From Spirochaetota bacterium (lineage in GTDB: Bacteria > Spirochaetota > B62-G9 > DRHN01), in NCBI GenBank assembly GCA_016934265.1, contig JAFGTF010000051.1, forward strand, positions 1-38,561: a stretch of 38,561 nucleotides of DNA, read 5' to 3'. The translations under genes and the position numbers were made by a program. This document shows positions 32,556 to 38,561 of this stretch, one piece after another. Position 1 is the stretch's first letter, and every line of letters begins with the position of its first letter. The notes under the pieces were generated by a model, which did not search any database, was not told the DNA's origin, and saw only the letters and a program-made list of their open reading frames with translations.

Positions 32556-34385
32556 ATGAAGACCAAGGATGCGACGAACTGTTCATTGAGAAATGTGGCG
32601 ATAATCGCGCATGTAGATCACGGGAAGACAACGCTGGTCGATGCGATGTTTCGCCAGAGCGGGCTTTTCCGGGAAGGCCAGCAGACTGAAGAGAGGCTCA
32701 TGGACAGCATGGAGCTCGAGAAGGAAAGGGGCATCACCATCGCGGCGAAGAACTGCTCGGTGGTCTGGAAAGGGGTCAGGATAAACATCATAGATACCCC
32801 CGGGCACGCCGACTTCGGCGGCGAGGTGGAACGGGCGCTCTTCATGGCGGACGGCGCCGTTCTGCTGGTCGATGCATCGGAAGGGCCCCTTCCTCAAACA
32901 AGATTCGTCCTGGACAAGGCGCTAAAAGCGGGGCTCAAGATCATCGTCGTGATAAACAAGATAGATCGCCAGGACGCCCGGCCGAAACAGGTGCTCGACG
33001 AAATATTCGACCTTCTCATAGACCTCGGTGCCACCGAGGAGCAGCTCGATTTTCCGCTTCTCTATGCGGATGGAAGGGCCGGAATATCCCAGGCTTCTCT
33101 CGAAAAGAAGGCCGGTAACCTGCACCTGCTCTTCGACACCATCCTGTCGGAGATACCGGCTCCGTCATACTCCAGAAGCGAGCCCTTCCAGATGCTCGTG
33201 GCGGACATCTCCTATTCAGATTACCTCGGCCGCCTTGCAATAGGAAAGGTGGTGAACGGAAGCGTGCGGTCCAAGGAACAGCTGATCCGCATCGGAGAGG
33301 GAAACGGCTGTCACCCTTTAAGCGTATCCAGGCTGCAGGTCTATCACGGGCCCTCTCTGAAGGAGACGGACATCGCCCTGGCCGGTGATATCGTCGTGCT
33401 ATCCGGTATCGATGAAGTGCAAATAGGAGACACGATATGCACGAAAGAGTCCCCGAAGCCGCTGCCGCGTATCCGCGTCGATGAGCCTACCGTTTCGATG
33501 AGGTTCTGTGCCAACACCTCCCCGTTTTCCGGCAGGGAGGGGACGTATGTCCAATCGAGCAAGATCAGAGACCGCCTGATAAAGGAGGCCCTTAAAAACG
33601 TTTCTATCAGGGTGGAAGAGTTCGGTAACAGGGAGGGCTTCACGGTCAAGGGGAGAGGCGAGTTCCAGCTCGTGATACTCATCGAGACGATGAGGCGTGA
33701 GGGATTCGAGCTCTGCGTGGGCCGCCCGCAGGTGATATTCCGGTTCGAGGGAACGAAAAAGTTCGAGCCCGTTGAACGGCTTCTCGTGGACTGTGAGAAG
33801 GCCTTCGTCGGTACGGTGACCGAAAAGCTCACACGCAGAAAAGGAAGAATGTTGTCGTTCGTGAATCATGACAAAGGCCGTGTCAGAGTAGAGTTCAGTA
33901 TGCCGTCGAGGGGTCTCATCGGCTTCAGGGACGAATTCCTCACGGATACGAAAGGGACCGGAACATTGTATTCCTATTTTTCGGGATATGAGGAGTACAG
34001 GGGAAGTTTCCCCGAAAGGTTTACCGGCTCGCTCGTCTCGGACAGGAGAGGCGAAGCGGTCGCGTACGCCCTTTCCAACCTAGAACCGAGGGGCCGGATC
34101 TTCATCTCCCCCGGAGATCCGGTGTACGAAGGGATGGTCGTAGGAGAACACAACAGGGAGAACGACCTCACCGTCAACCCATGCAGGACGAAGAAGCTCA
34201 CGAACATGAGGGCCGCGGGCAAGGACGACGCCGTAACACTTATTGCAGCCCCCCCGATGACGCTCGAACGGGCCGTCCGGTTTATTCGCGAAGACGAGAT
34301 GGTCGAGGTCACCCCAAAATCGATCAGGCTGAGAAAGAGCGTGCTTGCCGAAGTGCAGAGGAAAACCATGCGCCGGGGGGCATAG
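32556..34385 (+). CDS. typA: TypA/BipA translational GTPase
   Basis: 609 residues. GTPase motifs AHVDHGKTT (from residue 18), ERGITI, DTPGHADFGGEVER and NKIDR, then the TypA-specific domains with SPFSGREGTYVQS, GRGEFQLVILIETMRREGFEL, SRGLIGFRDEFLTDTKGTG and the C-terminal VGEHNRENDLTVNPCRTKKLTNMRAAGKD, shown here in shorter form as GEHNRENDLTVNP. TypA binds the 70S ribosome and helps in assembly and stress. No clear promoter in the 232-bp gap upstream, which has a long imperfect hairpin (about 32338-32380). Confidence 0.97.
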   Translation: MKTKDATNCSLRNVAIIAHVDHGKTTLVDAMFRQSGLFREGQQTEERLMDSMELEKERGITIAAKNCSVVWKGVRINIIDTPGHADFGGEVERALFMADGAVLLVDASEGPLPQTRFVLDKALKAGLKIIVVINKIDRQDARPKQVLDEIFDLLIDLGATEEQLDFPLLYADGRAGISQASLEKKAGNLHLLFDTILSEIPAPSYSRSEPFQMLVADISYSDYLGRLAIGKVVNGSVRSKEQLIRIGEGNGCHPLSVSRLQVYHGPSLKETDIALAGDIVVLSGIDEVQIGDTICTKESPKPLPRIRVDEPTVSMRFCANTSPFSGREGTYVQSSKIRDRLIKEALKNVSIRVEEFGNREGFTVKGRGEFQLVILIETMRREGFELCVGRPQVIFRFEGTKKFEPVERLLVDCEKAFVGTVTEKLTRRKGRMLSFVNHDKGRVRVEFSMPSRGLIGFRDEFLTDTKGTGTLYSYFSGYEEYRGSFPERFTGSLVSDRRGEAVAYALSNLEPRGRIFISPGDPVYEGMVVGEHNRENDLTVNPCRTKKLTNMRAAGKDDAVTLIAAPPMTLERAVRFIREDEMVEVTPKSIRLRKSVLAEVQRKTMRRGA

Positions 34386-34395
34386 ACGGCGGGTG

Positions 34396-34421
34396 CACCC
34401 GGAAGACGCCCGGTGATTTTT
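34396..34421 (+). terminator. Intrinsic terminator of typA
   Basis: CACCCGG, a 7-nt loop, CCGGTG (one bulged C), then A and five T (34417-34421). It lies about 10 nt past the typA stop. Confidence 0.6.
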
Positions 34422-34523
34422 AAAAGGCACCTCACACAAGCCCAGGCACTTCCGGCATACACTCCTCCTTTGCAGCATCGCTGACATTTATGCAGTCAAC
34501 ATACCGTATATGAAATAACCCGC

Positions 34524-36356
34524 TCAGCTCCGCTTTCTCTCCCCGAGCAGCAAGATATCCCGCAGCGACTCTTTGTTCTTCGCCGACATCCACCTCCTTT
34601 CAAAACCCGGCTCCTGGACTATCTGGGCGATGGCGGCAAGGCTTATGAGATGGAAGTTCCGCTCGTCCTTTGTTCCGAGCAGCACGAAGACCGCATGAAC
34701 ACTCGGAAACTCATCAGAGAACATAATTCCCTGCCTGCACCTCGCGAGAAGGATGGAAAACCGGTGTGTGCCCTCGATGACGATATGGGGGACGGCCAGA
34801 AAGGGTGTTATCACCGTGCTGCTCTCGTTTTCCCTCTTTTCGAGGAATCGGAAAAGCTCCGAGCGGTTCATCCCCGCGGCTTTCGCCATCTCCCCGGCCG
34901 CGACCCGGAAGAAATCCCGTACGGAAGGCTTCCCGCTCAGGTCAAGCACATATCCTCCCTCTATTACCTCGTCGAAACGGTCTTTGGTGATGTTGTCCCG
35001 GTCCCTGATTATTTCTTTGAGCTCCGTCTCCAAAGACCGGTCCGTAAGCTCCTTCGCGGTGATGGATTCTATGAGGTGAAGGAGCGCGTACTCCCTATAC
35101 CCGCGTATCCTCCCGTAAAACCAGTATAAAAACACCCCCCCGAGGATCAGCACGAGGCTTATGAGGAGGGCCTCCTTTCCCATCTCGAAGACCAGCGAAA
35201 CTAGGCCGGCGATGCCCGCGATCTGCATCCACGGGTACAGGGGTGCGCGGAATGTAGGCCTGTAGTTCTGTAGGCGGCTCTCCCGCAGGATGATAATGGA
35301 CAGGCAGGAGAGGATATTTGTAAGTATAAGGACCGTTGAGGCCGCTTCAACCAATATTTCGAGCCGTAGAAACAGGGTTATCATAATGAAAAACCCGGTG
35401 AGGAAAAGGGCGTTATACGGCGTTTGAAATTTTTTATGGACCGCTTCGAATTTTCTAGGAAACAGGTTGTCCCGGCTTAACGGCACCAGCGACCGAGCCG
35501 CAGTCATGATCCCGGCATTGGCGGTCGAAAGAAACGCCAGCACCGCCGCGATACCCAGCGCCGCCGCTCCTTCAGGTCCGAAAAAAACCGCCGCACCGTC
35601 GGATATGGGTGTCAGTGATCCCACGAGAATGGAAGCAGGGAGAACCCCTACCGTCACGAATACCATCATTATATAAAGTATACCCACCACGACGAGGGAG
35701 AGTATCATGGCCAGGGGTATGTTTCTACCCGGGTTCCTGATCTCCTCGGCGATGCTCGCGACTTTCAGGAGCCCCGCATACGACACAAATACGAAGCCGG
35801 AGGTTGCGAGCACCGCTCCGATTCCGTGAGGAGAGAAAGGCGCGAGGTTCTCGTGCCTCACCGAGGGAACTCCTTTTACGATGTAAAGGATCATGAGCCC
35901 GAGAAGGCCTGCGACGAGAACGACCTGCATCCTCCCTGCCTGCTTGACGCCTATGATGTTTACCAGAAGAAAGACGAGACAGAAGAAAACGGCGATGTAC
36001 CGTATATCGACCGCGATGAAAAGTCCTGTAAACACGGACATACCGATTAGCGCGAAGGCGCTCTTCATGGAAAGCGAGAACCAGCTCAGCAGGCCGGCCA
36101 CGGTTCCGACCGCCGGCCCCATACTCCGCATGACCGCAAAACAGTCACCCCCCGCCTTCGGCATGGCGGTCGTCATTTCGGCTATGCTGAGCATGCCGGG
36201 AAGGGAAAGAAGTCCTGCGAGCATGTAGGAAATGATCACCGCAGTTCCCGCCTTCGCATACGCCACCCCGGGGAGGATGAATATCCCTGAGCTTATCATC
36301 GCCCCGGATGCGATGCAGAAGACGTCGAACAGGGTCAATTCTCTTTTCAGCCCCAT
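34524..36356 (-). CDS. APC-family amino acid permease fused to a PTS EIIA-type domain
   Basis: 610 residues from ATG 36356, where AGGAGG lies 7-8 nt upstream. Twelve-odd hydrophobic segments over about 1-415 with the APC opening LTLFDVFCIASGAMISSGIFILPG and the block SIAEEIRNPGRNIPLAM, shown here in part as GAMISSGIFILPG and EEIRNPGRNIP. A cytoplasmic C-terminal part (about 460-610) looks like a PTS EIIA type 2 (PtsN) domain: FRFLEKRENESSTVITPFLAVPHIVIEG with a His in the usual place, then HAVFVLLGTKDERNFHLISLAAIAQI. Transport by the permease may be regulated by the phosphorylated or unphosphorylated domain. Substrate unknown. Confidence 0.9.
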   Translation of the reverse strand: MGLKRELTLFDVFCIASGAMISSGIFILPGVAYAKAGTAVIISYMLAGLLSLPGMLSIAEMTTAMPKAGGDCFAVMRSMGPAVGTVAGLLSWFSLSMKSAFALIGMSVFTGLFIAVDIRYIAVFFCLVFLLVNIIGVKQAGRMQVVLVAGLLGLMILYIVKGVPSVRHENLAPFSPHGIGAVLATSGFVFVSYAGLLKVASIAEEIRNPGRNIPLAMILSLVVVGILYIMMVFVTVGVLPASILVGSLTPISDGAAVFFGPEGAAALGIAAVLAFLSTANAGIMTAARSLVPLSRDNLFPRKFEAVHKKFQTPYNALFLTGFFIMITLFLRLEILVEAASTVLILTNILSCLSIIILRESRLQNYRPTFRAPLYPWMQIAGIAGLVSLVFEMGKEALLISLVLILGGVFLYWFYGRIRGYREYALLHLIESITAKELTDRSLETELKEIIRDRDNITKDRFDEVIEGGYVLDLSGKPSVRDFFRVAAGEMAKAAGMNRSELFRFLEKRENESSTVITPFLAVPHIVIEGTHRFSILLARCRQGIMFSDEFPSVHAVFVLLGTKDERNFHLISLAAIAQIVQEPGFERRWMSAKNKESLRDILLLGERKRS

Positions 36357-36488
36357 CAAGCCACCTCCTTTTCGCGCAACCGTACGCCCCGGCGGATGTG
36401 ACGATCATCGATCCGCCCGAGCTGTCTTTCGTACCCTTACCGCTCGAGGAGTCCTCGCCGCCGTAGCTGAAAGCCAAAACCCTTGCCC

Positions 36489-37040
36489 CTAATAGAGGCC
36501 GAGCTCGTCAAAATCGCTCCCGGTGCGGTCCAAAAGCCGTTCTTCGAGCCTGAAAAGCACCTTTTTTGTGAGGTCCACCTCCTCGCTTCCGTAGAGGAGG
36601 TTTTCCGTACTGTCGAAGATCAGACTGTACCCTTCGACAACACCTGTCTTTTTGATTGCATCCATAATATCTTTCTGAATCCGCCCGGCGATTTCGGCAT
36701 CGGCAAGCTCACCGCGTGTTTCCCAGTACCGTTTGCTGTATCTCAACTTCTCAAGGGCGGACCGTCGGTTCTGCAGCAGATTCCTCGCCTCGTCGAGCTC
36801 GGCGTCGGATAAGGTGTAGTATCCTGAATTGTTCGATGCGGCGGTTGACTTACCGATCATATCCTGCAACAGCACAATCTCTTTGTCGAGGTATTTCGGG
36901 GTATACGACTTGACGACCGCTTCCAGATCGACGTATCCGGCCTGTACGAAATACGCCGTTTTCGTAAACCCCGCCGCTGGAACCAGGAAAACAACGGCCC
37001 CTGCAAAAAAAAGCATAAAAAAAAGCAGCCATTTCTTCAA
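36489..37040 (-). CDS. Skp/OmpH-like periplasmic chaperone
   Basis: 183 residues. It starts with TTG (37040), supported by AGGGGG 7 nt upstream. A signal peptide (about 1-25) precedes GYVDLEAVVKSY, a helical part rich in E/R/L (residues about 75-120), and the family end AIKKTGVVEGYSLIFDSTENLLYG with DLTKKVLFRLEE. Skp carries unfolded outer-membrane proteins across the periplasm. It lies downstream of the OmpA-family gene but has its own promoter. Divergence makes the exact function less sure. Confidence 0.82.
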   Translation of the reverse strand: MKKWLLFFMLFFAGAVVFLVPAAGFTKTAYFVQAGYVDLEAVVKSYTPKYLDKEIVLLQDMIGKSTAASNNSGYYTLSDAELDEARNLLQNRRSALEKLRYSKRYWETRGELADAEIAGRIQKDIMDAIKKTGVVEGYSLIFDSTENLLYGSEEVDLTKKVLFRLEERLLDRTGSDFDELGLY

Positions 37041-37089
37041 CGAGGCGCCCCCTTTCTAACGGATTTTCAGACTCAGGCCGCCTTGAAAG

Positions 37090-37118
37090 AATATATTCCT
37101 CTCCCGGCAGCCTGACAA
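37090..37118 (-). promoter_or_regulatory. Promoter of the Skp-like gene
   Basis: Minus strand TTGTCA (complement of 37113-37118), exactly 17 nt, TATATT (complement of 37090-37095). Start near 37083, about 43 nt before the TTG. Confidence 0.65.
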
Positions 37119-37159
37119 GGTCCGCTACAGTCTTTTACTTTTAGACTCTTTACACAACA

Positions 37160-37185
37160 GACGCCCCGTCCAAGGACGGGGCGTC
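37160..37185 (-). terminator. Strong hairpin after the OmpA-family gene
   Basis: Perfect 12-bp palindrome arms, GACGCCCCGTCC and GGACGGGGCGTC, with two bases between. It follows the stop by ~50 nt. The downstream minus sequence (TGTTGTGT) is only moderately T-rich. Two more palindromes lie between stop and hairpin: AGACC-TTC-GGTCT (37208-37220) and CGAAGGCCTTCG (37222-37233). Confidence 0.72.
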
Positions 37186-37234
37186 AATAACGGTCTCAGC
37201 TGCTGAAAGACCTTCGGTCTACGAAGGCCTTCGC

Positions 37235-38422
37235 CTACTGTTCCGCGCTTTCCTTGGTCTCAATCATCTGGTAGTTCAGCTTGTCGATCACAACGATCTC
37301 GATACGCCTGTTCTTCGCACGATTCTCCTTCGTTGTATGCGGCACGATAGGCCGGTACATCGAGTAGGATACGACGGACATCCTTTTCGGATCAATGCCG
37401 ACCTCTTTCCTCAAAAACTCCGCGACATTGGCGGCACGCGCCGCTCCGAGCTCCCAGTTGGTCGGGTACTTCTCGGCGATCTTCTGGCCTATCGGAATGT
37501 CGTCCGTGTGCCCTTCAATCCTGATGTTCTTCTCAGGCACTCCTTTCAGGATCGTACCGACCCGGCGCAGCACGTCAACCCCTTCCAGCTTGATTTCGGC
37601 CTTTCCGCTGTCAAAGAACACCTTGTCCATGATATTGATCGTCAGCGCGTCCTTGTATTGCTGGATCTCTATCGTCTTCTGCCCCACTTCCTTATCGAGG
37701 CTCGCGAGAAGCTGCTCGTAGGTCGACTTCATCCGTTTCTTGTCCGCCGCCTCGGCTGCGAGCTGTGTGTCGATGTTCTTCCGCAGCTCGGCCAGCTGCT
37801 TGTCGAGGTTCTGCTTCTGAGCGCTCAGGGCCGCCACCTGCTTCGACAGATCCTCGGTGTCGGCCTTCAGGGAGCGCCTCAGGTCATCGGCGGTCTTCTG
37901 CAGGCTGTCGCGCTCCGATTTCGCGTTTTTCAGCTCCACGGTCTGATCGTTGATCTTGTTCTGGTACTCGCCGATGAGCTGGTTGAGACGCTCGTTTCGC
38001 TTGAACGCCGCATCGATGTCGTTTCTAAGCGCGGCGACCTCGTTCTCGAGCCCCTGCTTGCTTTTCATGAGCTCCATCATCTTTCCCGACAGCTCTCCGC
38101 CGCTTGCCTGCAGGATGTCCCCGAGCCCCTTCAGAGTGCTCTCGAGTATCTGCGACGTGTCGTACAGCCTCTGGAGGTCGTTGTTCTTCATTGCGACGAG
38201 GTTTCTCAAGTCCGAAAGTTCCTGATTCTGCACCTCGATCTTCTTCTCGTTTTCACTGACGCGGGCTTCAAGCTCCGCGTTTCGCTGGCCCGCAGCATCC
38301 AGCTCCGACTTCAGAGCGGCGTTCTCGTCGATATACTGCTTGCACGCCCATGACTCGATCGGCTGGATAATGAAAACGGCTCCCGCAGCCAGTGTAAAAA
38401 ATCCTACCATCCATCTCTTCAT
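37235..38422 (-). CDS. OmpA-family peptidoglycan-binding protein with a long coiled coil
   Basis: 395 residues. One N-terminal signal or anchor helix (about 5-22), then a long heptad-rich coiled coil (about 33-255) with runs such as NAALKSELDAAGQRNAELEA. The last ~135 residues are an OmpA/MotB domain that binds peptidoglycan: VFFDSGKAEIKLEG, IRIEGHTDDIPIG, TNWELGAARAANVAEFL, KNRRIEIVV. It could be an OmpA lipoprotein-like anchor or a MotB-like stator; without a partner MotA nearby the first is likelier. A Cys at residue 27 (SWACKQ) is not a clear lipobox. Ribosome site AAAGGAG 6 nt before ATG. A tandem array lies directly upstream. Confidence 0.9.
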   Translation of the reverse strand: MKRWMVGFFTLAAGAVFIIQPIESWACKQYIDENAALKSELDAAGQRNAELEARVSENEKKIEVQNQELSDLRNLVAMKNNDLQRLYDTSQILESTLKGLGDILQASGGELSGKMMELMKSKQGLENEVAALRNDIDAAFKRNERLNQLIGEYQNKINDQTVELKNAKSERDSLQKTADDLRRSLKADTEDLSKQVAALSAQKQNLDKQLAELRKNIDTQLAAEAADKKRMKSTYEQLLASLDKEVGQKTIEIQQYKDALTINIMDKVFFDSGKAEIKLEGVDVLRRVGTILKGVPEKNIRIEGHTDDIPIGQKIAEKYPTNWELGAARAANVAEFLRKEVGIDPKRMSVVSYSMYRPIVPHTTKENRAKNRRIEIVVIDKLNYQMIETKESAEQ

Positions 38423-38474
38423 TGTATTCTCCTTTCAATTCGATTCGTATAAAACGGTGCTCACGCACAAATAC

Positions 38475-38561
38475 CGTGTGCCTACACACATTTCGTGTGC
38501 CTACACACATTTCGTGTGCCTACACACATTTCGTGTGCCTACACACATTTCGTGTGCCTAC
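38475..38561. repeat. 19-bp tandem repeat, at least 4.5 copies, running off the right edge
   Basis: The core CGTGTGCCTA occurs at 38475, 38494, 38513, 38532 and 38551, an exact 19-bp period; the first unit is degenerate at its left end. Each unit contains GTGTG-CCTA-CACAC, and the junction between units gives CACAC-GAAAT-GTGTG on the other strand. The array lies ~50 bp upstream of the OmpA-family start, in its presumed promoter region. It is not a CRISPR: no spacers. Confidence 0.93.

Noticed and set aside
37337-38353. 338-codon plus-strand frame opposite the OmpA-family gene
   Set aside because: It is the antisense of a coiled-coil gene; its long L/V/R runs come from complementing heptad codons.

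Overview
This window most likely comes from a spirochaete-like, Gram-negative, probably anaerobic bacterium. The left edge holds the first ~81 nt of a 16S rRNA gene (minus strand) whose 5' end reads like Spirochaetota. The protein set fits: a rod-shape operon, outer-membrane proteins (a UPF0164/PorV-like barrel, an OmpA-family protein, a Skp/OmpH-like chaperone), a membrane pyrophosphatase and a ferredoxin/FNR-type pair. The phylum is inferred from this short 16S stretch and gene style, not from any search. I see no tRNA, CRISPR array or intact insertion sequence.

Layout. 1-535: 16S 5' end, its leader (boxA, hairpins) and a strong promoter followed at once by a terminator-like hairpin. 536-10247 (all minus): one long cell-shape operon behind a good promoter at 10269-10297, in transcription order a PH-like membrane protein, a TPR membrane protein, mreB, mreC, mreD, mrdA (PBP2), rodA and a radical SAM/DUF2344 protein. 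10321-11417: a histidine phosphatase facing a hotdog thioesterase. 11455-15898: a two-gene surface cassette, a PorV/UPF0164-like barrel with a TPR tail and a 1101-aa secreted protein built of calcium-loop modules that ends in a FlgD/T9SS-type C-terminal domain. 16161-19379: a PP-loop ATPase and hppA. 19550-22125: a degenerate HD-domain protein, a two-cluster ferredoxin-like protein and a divergent FNR-type regulator with a TTGAT-type site between them. 22159-28152: a MazG-like hydrolase, LarA-type lactate racemase, iron alcohol dehydrogenase, a ~235-bp element bounded by 31-bp direct repeats, a GT-B glycosyltransferase whose stop codon lies in one repeat, and an alpha/beta hydrolase. 28399-34385: a TGS-domain GTPase (probably leaderless), a lipoprotein, a reduced YchF-like GTPase and typA. 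34524-38561: an APC permease fused to an EIIA domain, a Skp-like chaperone, an OmpA-family coiled-coil protein and a 19-bp palindromic tandem array that runs off the right edge.

Most unusual. (1) A PorV-like/C-terminal-domain cargo pair that resembles type IX secretion logic outside Bacteroidota. (2) Short tandem repeats whose every unit contains a small palindrome: three are 15 bp and in frame (10924, 19706, 20926), one is 19 bp and intergenic (38475 onward). One of them replaces the active-site histidines of the HD protein. (3) A repeat-bounded element that now supplies the 3' end of a glycosyltransferase gene. (4) A near-ideal leaderless promoter for a TGS GTPase and a possible AUA start for the radical SAM protein. 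(5) A full FNR-like half-site pair next to a regulator that carries the matching ExxSR recognition helix.
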